From: Marinobacter pelagius
GTDB lineage: Bacteria; Pseudomonadota; Gammaproteobacteria; Pseudomonadales; Oleiphilaceae
Length of the DNA: 64,000 nt
Direction of reading: 5' to 3'
Assembly: GCF_003315345.1 (NCBI RefSeq)
Contig: NZ_QNRO01000005.1
Coordinates: 124,001 to 188,000, forward strand
The first letter of the stretch is position 1. Every line of letters begins with the position of its first letter. Below the pieces are notes generated by a model, which saw nothing but the letters and a program-made list of their open reading frames with translations, was not told the origin of the DNA and made no database searches. Shown here piece after piece: positions 45,065 to 54,730 of this stretch. The translations under genes and the position numbers were made by a program.

Positions 45065-45325
45065 TCAACCTCCGGTTACCGGCGGGAAAAAGGCCACTTC
45101 GTCCCCGGCTTTCACCGGGGTCGACGGTTTGGCCATCGCCTGGTTGACCGCGATCATGACCGGCTGGTCGCCCTGCAGTTGGGCCCAGGGGCCGCCCCTG
45201 GCAGCCAGTTCGGCGAGAATGTCACCGGTGGTCAGGTCCGGCGATGCCGCCATCTCCAGGCTTTCGGTGTCCAATTCTTCGCGCAGGCGCGCGAAAAACC
45301 GCACAGTCAATGTTTCAGTGTTCAT
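45065..45325 (-). CDS. moaD: Molybdopterin synthase sulfur-carrier subunit
   Basis: An 86-residue ubiquitin-like protein ending in FFPPVTGG; the terminal Gly-Gly is adenylated and thiocarboxylated. It begins VRFFARLREELDTE after MNTETLT. Two bases separate it from moeA and one from moaE. Confidence 0.93.
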   Translation of the reverse strand: MNTETLTVRFFARLREELDTESLEMAASPDLTTGDILAELAARGGPWAQLQGDQPVMIAVNQAMAKPSTPVKAGDEVAFFPPVTGG

Positions 45326-45327
45326 AA

Positions 45328-46542
45328 TCAGCTCATCAGCTCCGCAAATGAGTAATAGGTCAGCTCGTCCCCGGCTTTCACCGTGGTGTTTTCCGGAACC
45401 ACGGCAAGCCCCTCTGCCCAGCAGGCGGAACTCAGTACACCGGAGCTCTGGTTCGGATAGGCAACAATCTGGAGCTCGTCGCCCGATACCTCTTTCCTGG
45501 CACGCACGAATTCACGCCGAATGGATGTGGATTCCACGTCAAAGCCGGCCGGGAGTCGTTCGCCCACAGGCCAGGTCTTGTGGCGCCCCTGGCATTTCCG
45601 GATATAGGGCATGCCGACAATGAGGAAGGTCACCAGAACGGTGGCGGGATTGCCCGGCAGACCCAGGATCGGGGTGCCGTCGATGGCGCCAAATGCCAGG
45701 GGCTTGCCCGGCTTGATCGCCAGCCGCCAGAGCGAAAGCTGACCCTGGTCCTCCAGCACCGCCCGGACATGATCTTCCTCGCCCACCGACACGCCACCGG
45801 TGGTGATCACCAGGTCCGCCTCGGAGGCTGCGCGCTTGAGTGTTTCCCGCGTCGCGTCCCGGTTGTCTTTCAGGGTCTCGCAGAGGGTGACCTCGCAGCC
45901 GGCCTGAGCGAGCAGGCCGAGCAGGGTGAATCGGTTGGAGTTGTAGATCTGGCCGCCGGCGAGCGGCTGGCCCGGGTCCACCAGTTCATCGCCGGTGTTG
46001 AGCACCGCCACTTTCAATCGGGCGAGTACCGACACCTCGCCAAAGCCCATGGAGGCAATCAGCCCCATTTCCTGCGGGCGAATCGGAGTGCCCCTGACCA
46101 GGGCCATATCACCCTGTTTCAGGTCCTGGCCCCGACCACGGATGTTCTGGCCCCTGGCAACCTCGGCCTGAACCAGGATGCCGTCGTCGGTTACTTCCAC
46201 CCTTTCCTGCATCACCACGGCATCGGCCCCCTCGGGGATTTCCGAACCGGTGAAAATCCTGGCAGCGGTGCCTTCGGCCAGCGGGATGGGGGCCTCCCCG
46301 GCGGCGATCCGGCCGGAAAGCGGGATTGGCTGACCGGACTTGAGGTCAGCCTGGCGGATCGCGTAACCATCCACCGCGCTGTTATCAGCGGGCGGCACAT
46401 CAGCCGGCACGTGCAGGTTTTCAGCCAGCACACGGCCCAGGCTCTCGGTGAGCGGCACGGTTTCCACCCAGGAAATCTCCGGTGCCCGGTCGAGAATGTG
46501 GGCGATGGCGTCGTCGACGGAAGTCAGGTTTTGGCCTGCCAT
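45328..46542 (-). CDS. moeA: Molybdopterin molybdenumtransferase
   Basis: A 404-residue MoeA, the enzyme that inserts molybdate into adenylylated molybdopterin. Signatures: DNSAVDGYAI, GAEAPIPLAEGTAARIFTGSEIPEGAD-like region in the second domain, VLNTGDEL, TTGGVSVGEEDH, and GLPGNPATVLVTF. Follows moaB by 13 bases. Confidence 0.94.
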   Translation of the reverse strand: MAGQNLTSVDDAIAHILDRAPEISWVETVPLTESLGRVLAENLHVPADVPPADNSAVDGYAIRQADLKSGQPIPLSGRIAAGEAPIPLAEGTAARIFTGSEIPEGADAVVMQERVEVTDDGILVQAEVARGQNIRGRGQDLKQGDMALVRGTPIRPQEMGLIASMGFGEVSVLARLKVAVLNTGDELVDPGQPLAGGQIYNSNRFTLLGLLAQAGCEVTLCETLKDNRDATRETLKRAASEADLVITTGGVSVGEEDHVRAVLEDQGQLSLWRLAIKPGKPLAFGAIDGTPILGLPGNPATVLVTFLIVGMPYIRKCQGRHKTWPVGERLPAGFDVESTSIRREFVRARKEVSGDELQIVAYPNQSSGVLSSACWAEGLAVVPENTTVKAGDELTYYSFAELMS

Positions 46543-46555
46543 GGGTCAGCTCCTG

Positions 46556-47131
46556 TTATTTGGTTGCCCGGTTACCGATGACCTGCTGCAAGCGGGGGAA
46601 CGCCTCGTTCGCCGGCTTGCGCAGGGTCAGGGCGGTAAAGTTGCAGGGCTGGTGTCGGCTGTCCAGCTGGCTCTTCAGGATGCCCTCCCAGCCGGTGCGG
46701 CAGGCGTTGGTGGAGCCGGGCAGGCAGAAGATCACCGTGTGATTGGCCAGGCCACCGAAGGCCCGGGACTGGATGGTCGATGAGCCGATTTCCTCGGCGG
46801 AAAGACGGCGGAACTCCTCGCCGAAGCCTTCGATGGCCTTGTCGAACAGTGCCGAAACGGCTTCCGGGGTGCTGTCGCGTTCGTGGAAACCGGTGCCGCC
46901 GGTGATGATCACCACGTGGACCTCCGGATCCGCGATCCACTGGGACATGATCGCCCGGATAAGGTAGACGTCATCCGGCAGAATCCGGCGGGTAATCAGG
47001 TTGTGGCCTGCCTCTACCGCGCTGTCTTCAAGGTACTGACCTGAGGTGTCCTGCTCCAGTCCGCGGGTGTCGGAGACGGTGAGGATGGCTATGTTCAGGG
47101 GTTTGAATTCGTTGGTGCTTTCGCTGCTCAT
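46556..47131 (-). CDS. moaB: Molybdenum cofactor biosynthesis protein B
   Basis: A 191-residue MogA/MoaB-like protein with [16 protein letters not shown] and the molybdopterin-binding [18 protein letters not shown] and [14 protein letters not shown]. It adenylylates molybdopterin. The ATG at 47131 has GGAG at a good distance; a TTG at 47152 would add seven residues and is rejected. First gene of the operon; moaA and moaC are not here. Confidence 0.93.
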   Translation of the reverse strand: MSSESTNEFKPLNIAILTVSDTRGLEQDTSGQYLEDSAVEAGHNLITRRILPDDVYLIRAIMSQWIADPEVHVVIITGGTGFHERDSTPEAVSALFDKAIEGFGEEFRRLSAEEIGSSTIQSRAFGGLANHTVIFCLPGSTNACRTGWEGILKSQLDSRHQPCNFTALTLRKPANEAFPRLQQVIGNRATK

Positions 47132-47288
47132 GGCTGGGCTCCGAATTGTCAAAACTGGAGGTGATGGAATTTTCTCCAGTATCCGTATTGGCGGTGGATA
47201 ATGGAAGAGGAGTAACCCCAGAGGGGGAGGTATCAGGCCGGTCTTGCACCCGTTTCATGGTAATTTGGTCTAATTTTGGTCAGTGCAC

Positions 47289-47318
47289 TTGACATTCGCG
47301 TCCAAGGTGGCCGATGAT
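47289..47318 (+). promoter_or_regulatory. Promoter of rho
   Basis: A perfect -35 TTGACA at 47289-47294 is followed after 18 bases by GATGAT (47313-47318). It would give a leader of about 175 bases ahead of the rho start codon; rho is known to be autoregulated by termination in its leader. The rest of 47132-47501 holds no credible gene. Confidence 0.6.
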
Positions 47319-47501
47319 CCTTCTTGCCCGGCGAACGGTTGTTCCCACTCTACTGGCTTCAGCAAACTATTCCGGATTCCACAACACCGGCTTGCTCCAT
47401 CTGGCCAGCACCTGTTTCAGCTTTTATTTGTTCAATACGTTCAGGGGCACCCCTGTCATTCCAACACTCGTTTATTTCCATTCCTGAAAATCCAACAAAC
47501 T

Positions 47502-48764
47502 ATGAATCTTACTGAACTCAAGCAGAAATCCGTGCCCGAATTGCTCGAAATTGCGCAAGAGATGGGCCTCGATAACCTGGCTCGTTCGCGCAAACAGGAT
47601 GTGATCTTCACCATCCTGAAGAAACATGCCAAAAGTGGCGAAGACATCTATGGCGACGGCGTACTGGAGATTCTGCAGGACGGTTTCGGCTTCCTCCGTT
47701 CCGCCGATGCCTCCTATCTGGCGGGTCCGGATGATATCTACGTCTCCCCCAGCCAGATCCGTCGATTCAACCTGCGTACCGGCGATACCGTGGCCGGCAA
47801 GATCCGCCCGCCGAAAGACGGCGAGCGTTACTTTGCCCTGCTGAAAGTTAACGAGATTAACTTCGATAAGCCGGACAACGCCCGTAACAAGATTCTGTTC
47901 GAGAACCTCACACCGCTGTTTCCCCAGGAGCGTCTGGTCCTGGAAGCCGGTAACGGCAGTACGGAGGATCTGTCTTCCCGGGTCCTGGACCTGGTGGCTC
48001 CGATCGGCAAGGGCCAGCGTGGCCTGATCGTGTCTCCGCCCAAGGCCGGTAAGACGCTGTTGATGCAGGGGATTGCCCAGTCGATCACCCGGAACAACCC
48101 GGAATGTCACCTGATGGTGCTGCTCATCGATGAGCGTCCGGAAGAAGTGACAGAAATGCAGCGTACCGTGCGCGGTGAAGTGGTGGCGTCGACTTTCGAT
48201 GAGCCGCCGGCCCGTCACGTGCAGGTTGCCGAGATGGTGATCGAGAAGGCCAAGCGTCTGGTCGAGCACAAGAAGGATGTGGTGATCCTGCTGGATTCCA
48301 TTACCCGTCTGGCCCGGGCCTATAACACGGTGATTCCGTCCTCCGGCAAGGTATTGACCGGTGGTGTGGATGCCCACGCCCTGGAGAAGCCGAAGCGGTT
48401 CTTCGGTGCGGCCCGGAATGTGGAAGAGGGCGGTAGCCTGACCATCCTGGCGACGGCGCTGGTGAACACCGGTTCCAAGATGGACGAGGTCATCTACGAG
48501 GAGTTCAAGGGTACCGGTAACATGGAGGTACACCTGGACCGCAAGATCGCCGAGAAGCGGGTTTATCCGGCCATCAATATCCGTAGCTCCGGCACCCGCC
48601 GTGAGGATCTGCTGATGTCCGAAGCGGATATCCAGCGTATCTGGATCCTGCGCAAGCTGCTGCACTCCATGGACGACGATACCGCGGCCATCGAGTTCCT
48701 GCTGGACAAGCTCAAGGACACGAAGACCAACGAAGAGTTCTTCCAGTCCATGAAGCGCCGGTAA
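47502..48764 (+). CDS. rho: Transcription termination factor Rho
   Basis: A 420-residue hexameric RNA helicase, the usual length. N-terminal helix domain [18 protein letters not shown], cold-shock RNA-binding domain with GFGFLRS and [19 protein letters not shown], Walker A PPKAGKT, Walker [17 protein letters not shown], and the Q-loop [10 protein letters not shown]. The ATG at 47502 is the family start; the frame is open upstream but that part is leader. Confidence 0.97.
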   Translation: MNLTELKQKSVPELLEIAQEMGLDNLARSRKQDVIFTILKKHAKSGEDIYGDGVLEILQDGFGFLRSADASYLAGPDDIYVSPSQIRRFNLRTGDTVAGKIRPPKDGERYFALLKVNEINFDKPDNARNKILFENLTPLFPQERLVLEAGNGSTEDLSSRVLDLVAPIGKGQRGLIVSPPKAGKTLLMQGIAQSITRNNPECHLMVLLIDERPEEVTEMQRTVRGEVVASTFDEPPARHVQVAEMVIEKAKRLVEHKKDVVILLDSITRLARAYNTVIPSSGKVLTGGVDAHALEKPKRFFGAARNVEEGGSLTILATALVNTGSKMDEVIYEEFKGTGNMEVHLDRKIAEKRVYPAINIRSSGTRREDLLMSEADIQRIWILRKLLHSMDDDTAAIEFLLDKLKDTKTNEEFFQSMKRR

Positions 48765-48797
48765 TCACCGGCCTCAGCGCTTCTGATTTCGGGGGCG

Positions 48798-48906
48798 GGT
48801 GTCTTCGGGGGCCTCCTCCGGAGACACGCCGTGAACCCATCCCTGGGGGCTTGGTCTTGCCATCCCTGGCAAGACACAGTCTCCGGAGGACGCCCCCGAA
48901 GACACC
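48798..48906. repeat. Structured repeat, copy 2: 28-bp inverted repeat around two small hairpins
   Basis: Arms at 48798-48825 and 48879-48906 (arm begins GGTGTCTTCGGGGG) pair at 27 of 28 positions. The 53-base interior holds CCCATCCCTGGG (48836-48847) and a hairpin centred on GCCATCCCTGGC with CTTG/CAAG flanks (48856-48873). Compared with the reverse complement of copy 1, the two core hairpins and a CTTG between them match, while the outer arms are unrelated. It lies between rho and ubiD. Confidence 0.8.
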
Positions 48907-49003
48907 GTTCTGATTCCCTGCGCGCGCCGTATTCCGGACTTCCGAGAAGGTCCAAAGGGCGGCAAACTCCGTACCAAAAGGCCAACCTAGAGCGGAGCAC
49001 ACG

Positions 49004-50491
49004 ATGAAATACAACGACCTGCGTGATTTCATTCATCAGCTGGAGAAGCTGGGTGAGCTGAAACGGATCAGCGTGGAGGTCGACCCCCACCTGGAGATGA
49101 CCGAGATCTGTGACCGCACCCTGCGGGCAGGTGGGCCGGCGTTGTTGTTCGAGAATCCCAAGGGTTACGACATGCCGGTGCTGGCCAACCTGTTCGGGAC
49201 TCCGAAGCGGGTGGCGCTGGGGATGGGGCAGGATAATGTCACGGCGCTGCGGGAGATTGGGAAACTGCTGGCGTTTCTGAAGGAGCCGGATCCCCCCAAG
49301 GGGTTCAAGGATGCCATCGAGAAGCTGCCGCTGTTCCGGCAGGTGATGCGCATGAGCCCCAAGGTGCTTCGCTCCGCGCCCTGTCAGGAGGTGGTGATCG
49401 AAAAGGATCAGGTGGATCTTTACCAGATTCCGGTTCAGCACTGCTGGCCCGGGGATGCCGGTCCGCTGGTGACCTGGCCGTTGGTCATCACCCGTGGCCC
49501 GCACAAGGAGCGGCAGAATCTGGGGATCTACCGGCAGCAGGTGATCGGCCGTAACCGTCTGATCATGCGCTGGCTCAGTCATCGTGGTGGTGCGCTGGAT
49601 TTCCGGGAGTTCCAGAAGGCCAATCCGGGTAAGCCCTACCCGGTAGCGGTGGCGCTGGGGGCGGACCCTGCCACGATTCTCGGGGCGGTGACGCCGGTGC
49701 CGGATACCCTGTCCGAGTATGCTTTTGCCGGGCTGCTCCGAGGGTCGCGAACCGAGCTTGTGAAGGCCGGGTTGAGTGACTTGCAGGTGCCGGCCAGTGC
49801 CGAGATCGTGCTGGAAGGCTTTATCTATCCGGACGATATGGCGCCGGAGGGGCCGTTTGGTGACCATACCGGTTATTACAACGAGGTGGATCAGTTCCCG
49901 GTGTTCACCGTGGAGCGGATTACTCACCGCCGGGATCCGATCTATCACAGCACTTACACCGGTCGACCACCCGATGAGCCAGCGATCCTGGGCGTGGCGT
50001 TGAACGAGGTGTTTATTCCGATTCTGCAGAAGCAGTTTCCGGAGATCGTGGATTTCTACCTGCCGCCGGAAGGCTGTTCCTACCGGCTTGCCGTAGTAAC
50101 CATGAAAAAGCAGTACCCCGGCCATGCCAAGCGGGTGATGATGGGGGTATGGTCGTTTCTGCGGCAGTTCATGTACACCAAGTTCGTCATTGTCACCGAT
50201 GACGACGTGAATGCCCGCAACTGGGAAGACGTGATCTGGGCGATCACCACCCGGATGGATCCGGTGCGGGACACCACGATGGTGGAGAATACGCCGATCG
50301 ACTACCTGGATTTCGCCTCGCCGGTGTCGGGCCTTGGCTCGAAGATGGGGATGGACGCCACCAACAAGTGGCCCGGTGAAACTGACCGGGAGTGGGGCGA
50401 GCCCATTGCCATGACCGATGAGGTGAAACAGCGGGTGGATGATATGTGGGACAGCCTGGGGATTGAAATTCCGGGGGCTCGCCCTGATTGA
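49004..50491 (+). CDS. ubiD: 4-hydroxy-3-polyprenylbenzoate decarboxylase
   Basis: A 495-residue UbiD that uses prenylated FMN to decarboxylate the ubiquinone precursor. Recognised by [22 protein letters not shown] at the start, [21 protein letters not shown], and [20 protein letters not shown] with the catalytic Glu region ([19 protein letters not shown]). Length fits E. coli UbiD (497). A GGAG site precedes the ATG. It leads a two-gene unit with the flavin reductase, 13 bases downstream. Confidence 0.95.
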   Translation: MKYNDLRDFIHQLEKLGELKRISVEVDPHLEMTEICDRTLRAGGPALLFENPKGYDMPVLANLFGTPKRVALGMGQDNVTALREIGKLLAFLKEPDPPKGFKDAIEKLPLFRQVMRMSPKVLRSAPCQEVVIEKDQVDLYQIPVQHCWPGDAGPLVTWPLVITRGPHKERQNLGIYRQQVIGRNRLIMRWLSHRGGALDFREFQKANPGKPYPVAVALGADPATILGAVTPVPDTLSEYAFAGLLRGSRTELVKAGLSDLQVPASAEIVLEGFIYPDDMAPEGPFGDHTGYYNEVDQFPVFTVERITHRRDPIYHSTYTGRPPDEPAILGVALNEVFIPILQKQFPEIVDFYLPPEGCSYRLAVVTMKKQYPGHAKRVMMGVWSFLRQFMYTKFVIVTDDDVNARNWEDVIWAITTRMDPVRDTTMVENTPIDYLDFASPVSGLGSKMGMDATNKWPGETDREWGEPIAMTDEVKQRVDDMWDSLGIEIPGARPD

Positions 50492-50504
50492 GAAGGACAG
50501 TTAT

Positions 50505-51494
50505 TTGCATCGGGTAGTGCTGTGGCCGTCAGGGTTGTGTTATTCGGTGGATCCCGACGCCGATCTGCTCAGTGCCGCGGCGCAGGCAGGTATTGCCGTA
50601 CCGGCGGCCTGTCGTAACGGGGTCTGTGAGATTTGTGAGGCGCAGTTAGTGTCCGGCGCCGCCCTTAATACCCGTAATCAACGTGAAATTTCGATTGGTG
50701 AGCGGCTGATGATGTGTCGAACCCACGCGCTCGCCGACCTGGAACTGGAGATAGGCGCCGTTATGGCAGCAGGAAACAATCAGCCCCGCAAGGTGCAGGC
50801 AAAGGTGGTGGATGTCCGGTCCATCAGCCACGACGTTTACCGGGTGGAACTGGAGATTCCCCGCCGCCGGGAGTTGTCTTTCCATGCCGGGCAATACCTG
50901 TCGGTGAATCTGCCGGATGCGGATCCCTGTTATTTTTCCATTGCCAGCAGTCCTTCCGAACAGAACATCGAACTGCACATCCAGGCCTCTCCGGACTGGG
51001 TGTCGGCGCAGAAGGTGATCGACGCTTTGACCTCCGGCCAGGATGTGACCCTGGAGTTGCCCCACGGCAAGGCCTGCCTGGCGTCAGCCCCGGAGAAGCC
51101 GGTGCTGCTGGTGGCCGCCGGTACCGGCTTTGCCCAGATGAAGAGCCTGGTGGATTACCTGCGCGAGACCAATTTCAATCACCCCATCAAACTCTACTGG
51201 GGCGTGCGCAAGCATGAGGACATGTACCTGCGCACCCTGGCCCAGCAGTGGGAGCAGGACTGGCCGCCGTTTACCTTCCTCCCGGTGGTCGGGGATGACG
51301 AGGATAATGACTGGGGTGGCCACCATGATCAGCTGGTGCGTGCGGTGCTCGCTTCCGGCATGGACTGGAACAATGTCGAAGTGCATGCCAGTGGGTCGCC
51401 TACCATGGTGTATACGCTGATGGATGCGCTGATTGAGGCGGGGTTGCCTCAGGAGGCGTTTTTCTCCGACGTACTGGAGTACGCGCCGAGGTGA
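50505..51494 (+). CDS. 2Fe-2S/FAD/NAD(P)H oxidoreductase (CDP-6-deoxyglucoseen reductase-like)
   Basis: A 329-residue electron-transfer flavoprotein. A plant-type 2Fe-2S ferredoxin domain comes first (AACRNGVCEICEAQL and a last Cys in MMCRTHA), then an FAD domain (CYFSIAS near 150) and an NAD(P) domain (LLVAAGTGFAQM). The TTG start at 50505 has GAAGGA seven bases upstream; an ATG at 50439 would overlap the ubiD end by 53 bases. The fixed placement after ubiD suggests it supports UbiD, for instance by supplying reduced flavin, but this is inference. Confidence 0.85.
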   Translation: MHRVVLWPSGLCYSVDPDADLLSAAAQAGIAVPAACRNGVCEICEAQLVSGAALNTRNQREISIGERLMMCRTHALADLELEIGAVMAAGNNQPRKVQAKVVDVRSISHDVYRVELEIPRRRELSFHAGQYLSVNLPDADPCYFSIASSPSEQNIELHIQASPDWVSAQKVIDALTSGQDVTLELPHGKACLASAPEKPVLLVAAGTGFAQMKSLVDYLRETNFNHPIKLYWGVRKHEDMYLRTLAQQWEQDWPPFTFLPVVGDDEDNDWGGHHDQLVRAVLASGMDWNNVEVHASGSPTMVYTLMDALIEAGLPQEAFFSDVLEYAPR

Positions 51495-51498
51495 AAAT

Positions 51499-51528
51499 GG
51501 GGTCAGAAGAAAGCTTTCTTCTGACCCC
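51499..51528. repeat. 30-bp perfect palindrome between convergent genes
   Basis: GGGGTCAGAAGAAAG joined directly to its reverse complement CTTTCTTCTGACCCC, with no loop. It sits 5 bases after the reductase stop and 22 bases before the hemY stop. Palindromes with GGGGTCAGA ends are familiar dispersed repeats in proteobacteria; it may also stop transcription from both sides, although the T-run lies inside the arms. Confidence 0.75.
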
Positions 51529-51549
51529 GTCCTGGATATACCCCCAAGT

Positions 51550-52791
51550 TCAGGCCCTCGGCATCGGCAGCTCGGGCAGCCCGTTATCCTGGGCCAGCCC
51601 CTGCATCATCAGCTTGATGCTCAGCTCTTCCTCGCCCATGTGGGCATTCAGCCGGCTCAGTTCTGCCAGGGCCTCACGGCTGCGGCGCAGGCGCAGGCTG
51701 GTTTCGAAATACTCCCGGGCCTTGCCCCACAGCTCGTTGCGCAGGCTCAGGCGGCCCAGGGCCAGCAGGAGTTCGGGATTGTTGGGGCGGTCCTTGAGCC
51801 ATTGCTCGGCGAGCAACAGCTGCTCATCCGTTTTCTGTCCCTCGAGCCGCCCATAGAGGTTGATCAGCTCGTCACTCCAGTGGTTGCGCAGTACCTTCCG
51901 TAGCAGTGTTTCGGCCTGGGCCTCCTCGCCCAGTCTGGCCAGCAGGCGGGCATAATCCCGGATGGTGTATTCATCCCGGCGCAGGAACCCGGGAAGCTCG
52001 TCCCACAGGCGGGTGAGGGGTTCCAGGGAGGCTTCCGGATCCGCCTTGCGGGCCCGTTTACATTCCTCGGCCGCCTGTTCCAGCAGGTTGTGCCAGACTT
52101 CGCGCTCAAGCTCGTGGAACTCCGTCTCCGGCAGGACATCCCGCTTACGCAGTTCCGGCAACAGCCTGGACAGCTCCCGCCAGTCCTCGAGCCTCAGGTA
52201 GGTGTTCTTCAGCAGTTTCAGAACGAAGGGATGATGCGGTGACTGTTTGCGCAGCCTTATCAGCGTGGCGAGCGCCTGTTCCAGGCGGTTGCCCGCCAGT
52301 TGCAGCTGGGCCTGGGTGATACCCACGGCAAGATCCGAGCCCGGGGTGCTCTCGAAAGCCTGTCGCAGCAGGTCATCCACCGCCTCATGGTCGCCGGATT
52401 CGAAGGCCGCCTGGGCTGCGGCCAGGTAGTTGATCAGCGGGGTGTCGGCCTTGTCAGCGGCGGAGGTCAGCAGTTTCCGGGCCCTGGGCCAGTTACCTTC
52501 GGCCAGCGCCAGCAGCCCCTGAGTGGTGCGGCGTCGGGCGCGGCGTTCGTTGCCCCGTGCGATCCAGCCAGCCACCACGCCGGTGCCCTGGCGGAAACGG
52601 CGGATCAGGTTGATGGCGACCACCGCCAGCACTACCAGCGCCACAAACAGCGCCAGCCCCACCCAGAAATTGGTTTCCACCAGGTAGTGGCCGAGACTGA
52701 CCCGGATATAACCCAGATCATATTGCAGGCCGAGCGCCAGGCCGGTGCCGATCAGCAGGGCAACCAGGATAATAAGCAGCAGGCGGATCAT
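51550..52791 (-). CDS. hemY: HemY, TPR-containing inner-membrane protein
   Basis: A 413-residue protein with two N-terminal membrane segments (about 1-20 and 42-64) and a helical TPR region (LINYLAAAQAAFESGDHEAVDDLLRQAF and others). It is the last gene of the hem operon and matches the proteobacterial HemY family, whose link to haem synthesis is by position rather than enzymatic. The start overlaps the hemX stop by four bases. Confidence 0.92.
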   Translation of the reverse strand: MIRLLLIILVALLIGTGLALGLQYDLGYIRVSLGHYLVETNFWVGLALFVALVVLAVVAINLIRRFRQGTGVVAGWIARGNERRARRRTTQGLLALAEGNWPRARKLLTSAADKADTPLINYLAAAQAAFESGDHEAVDDLLRQAFESTPGSDLAVGITQAQLQLAGNRLEQALATLIRLRKQSPHHPFVLKLLKNTYLRLEDWRELSRLLPELRKRDVLPETEFHELEREVWHNLLEQAAEECKRARKADPEASLEPLTRLWDELPGFLRRDEYTIRDYARLLARLGEEAQAETLLRKVLRNHWSDELINLYGRLEGQKTDEQLLLAEQWLKDRPNNPELLLALGRLSLRNELWGKAREYFETSLRLRRSREALAELSRLNAHMGEEELSIKLMMQGLAQDNGLPELPMPRA

Positions 52792-53909
52792 GATTCCGTG
52801 CCTCCGGCGTCGGCACTGGTCTCCTCGCCGTCGCCGCCATTACCATCGAGCCGGCCGGCCAGACGCTGCTTGAGAAGGTCGAGGGATTTGCTGATGTCCG
52901 GCAGTTCCGGATCGACGTTCCGGGTGGCCAGCTCCGCGAGCGTATCCGACAGTGCTTTCACCCTGGGATTTTCCGGGTTGTACCAGTCGCTGACAGCCGT
53001 CCGGGCCTTGGCGAGGGCGCGCTCATACAGGGCCTGGTTGCCACGCAGGACGGCCATTTCCGCTTCTTCCAGCATCAGCTGGAGGTTGAGCCGGGCGTAG
53101 GCACTCTGGTCCGGTGACAGCAGGGGTTTGACCGGCTCATCCAGCCGGCGTACCACCACGACCCGGCCGAGGGTATCGGTGAACTGGCTCCAGGCCTGGG
53201 CCAGCAGGCTCGGGCCGCCTTCGCTGGCGTCCAGGGTGGCGCCGCCGTCACCGCCTACGAATCCGGGAGCGGATTCGTGGATCAGGGCCTGATCGGTGAG
53301 CTGGTTGACGCTGTCGATGGCGGCTTCCAGGGTGAGGTAAAGGCCGGTCCGGTCGACGTTTTCAATGCTCTTCAGAGCGAGGATTTCTCTGGCCAGTTGC
53401 TCGCGGACGGGATAGACGCCGATGTCATCGGACTCGGCGAGGACCTCGTCGGCGGCCCTGAGAGCCGACAGGGCGCCACCAATATCCTTCTCGATCTGCA
53501 GGCGCTGGTTGGCGATCCGGATCAGATATTCCGCCTCGGCGAGCAACCAGTCGGTGCGGGTGCGGTTGCCGGCTTCGAGCAACTCCCGGGCGTTGTGGTC
53601 AATCTGGCGTTGCTGGGTGGCAATCAGCTCGCGCTGGGCCGCCAGTTTTTCCTCCAGGGCCTGGAGTCTCTGCGCCTGTTGGCTGCCCCGGTCGCCATAC
53701 AGATCTTCCAGTTGGCGGGTATCCTGTTGCAGGCTCTCGATAGTCTGTAGCGTAGCTTGATGCGCCTGCCATTGCTGCCAGCTCCACAGGGCCAGGGCAA
53801 TGGCGACGACCAGTGCAACAATCGCAAGTAACCACAGGGGCCAGAGCTTCTGGCGGCTGGGCTGTTCCCGGGGAATGGGAGCGGGCAGTTGATCGGTTGT
53901 TTCAGTCAC
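52788..53909 (-). CDS. hemX: HemX, uroporphyrinogen-III methyltransferase-like membrane protein
   Basis: A 373-residue protein with a proline-rich cytoplasmic start, one membrane segment (LWLLAIVALVVAIALALWSW), a coiled coil (LQQDTRQLEDLYGDRGSQQ), and the HemX domain with DWLLAEAEYLIRIANQRLQ. Family members carry the name uroporphyrinogen-III C-methyltransferase but lack the catalytic domain, so the function is unknown. The acidic C-terminus (GGDGEETSADAGGTES) is unusual in length. Confidence 0.9.
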   Translation of the reverse strand: MTETTDQLPAPIPREQPSRQKLWPLWLLAIVALVVAIALALWSWQQWQAHQATLQTIESLQQDTRQLEDLYGDRGSQQAQRLQALEEKLAAQRELIATQQRQIDHNARELLEAGNRTRTDWLLAEAEYLIRIANQRLQIEKDIGGALSALRAADEVLAESDDIGVYPVREQLAREILALKSIENVDRTGLYLTLEAAIDSVNQLTDQALIHESAPGFVGGDGGATLDASEGGPSLLAQAWSQFTDTLGRVVVVRRLDEPVKPLLSPDQSAYARLNLQLMLEEAEMAVLRGNQALYERALAKARTAVSDWYNPENPRVKALSDTLAELATRNVDPELPDISKSLDLLKQRLAGRLDGNGGDGEETSADAGGTES

Positions 53910-53917
53910 GGGCGTCC

Positions 53918-54730
53918 TTACGTTTTATTTGCGGCGCCACCGTTTCTGCCATAAAGCTGTGCTGTAACAGTGGCCACGATGTCATTATCGGCAAGACTTC
54001 CTGGTACACACGGTTTTTCGAATCCCGCCCCTCGGGCCGTCTGGGCCACACGTTCGGCGGGAACGATCAGTAACCTATCGTATAGATTATGGCCGCTCTT
54101 CGCACATAGTGCGATGAGATTGTTCAAGGTTTCCCCGGACAGTGCCACGATAACCTCCGGCGCGAACTGGCCGAGGGCAAGGTTCACCTGCTCCGGGGAA
54201 TGGTCCGGACAGAACCGTCGATACAGAGGCAGCAGGGTGACCCGAGCGCCTCTTGATTCCAGGGTCTGGCGGATCAGTTCACGCCCGTCCTCGCCCCGGG
54301 CAATCAACACCCGCTCTCCGTCCGGCCGGGCCAGGGAAGGGAGTTCCAGCAGGGCTTCACTGGTCCAGCCGCTGGCTGGCCGGCGCACTGACAGGCCGTG
54401 ACCGGCGAGGACTGCCGCGGTGCCCGCGCCGACTGCATACCAGCGGATACCCATGGGGATCTGGGGCCACCAGGTGTCGATTTCCTCCAGCAGCCGGCGG
54501 GCGGCGTAGGGGCTGACGGCGATAACATGGGTGAACTGGTCCAGATTCAGGATCGTGGTGCGGTTTTCCGGGGTTTCCGGCAAGGGCTCCCGGTCAATCA
54601 GCGGCAGGATCCGGGTTTCGGCGCCAGCGGATTCGAATGCCCGCGCAAGGCGCCCCGCTTCCGGCTCCGGCCGGCAGATCAGCACCCGCCGGCCGGCCAG
54701 GTCTGGCAGATCAGCGAGGGGTGTGACCAT
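53918..54730 (-). CDS. hemD: Uroporphyrinogen-III synthase
   Basis: A 270-residue two-domain enzyme that closes hydroxymethylbilane into uroporphyrinogen III. Typical parts are [25 protein letters not shown] at the start and [10 protein letters not shown] and [19 protein letters not shown] near the end. The ATG at 54730 overlaps the hemC end by 20 bases; the frame is open back to 54820 but there it only shadows hemC. Confidence 0.92.
   Translation of the reverse strand: MVTPLADLPDLAGRRVLICRPEPEAGRLARAFESAGAETRILPLIDREPLPETPENRTTILNLDQFTHVIAVSPYAARRLLEEIDTWWPQIPMGIRWYAVGAGTAAVLAGHGLSVRRPASGWTSEALLELPSLARPDGERVLIARGEDGRELIRQTLESRGARVTLLPLYRRFCPDHSPEQVNLALGQFAPEVIVALSGETLNNLIALCAKSGHNLYDRLLIVPAERVAQTARGAGFEKPCVPGSLADNDIVATVTAQLYGRNGGAANKT

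Noticed and set aside
47314..47487. A 57-codon frame in the rho leader ([10 protein letters not shown]...), a possible leader peptide
   Set aside because: Its ATG lies inside the predicted -10 box, so it would not be on the transcript; no conserved features.
48563..50125. A 520-codon minus-strand frame over ubiD and the end of rho
   Set aside because: Runs through the structured repeat and two identified genes and has no protein-like features.
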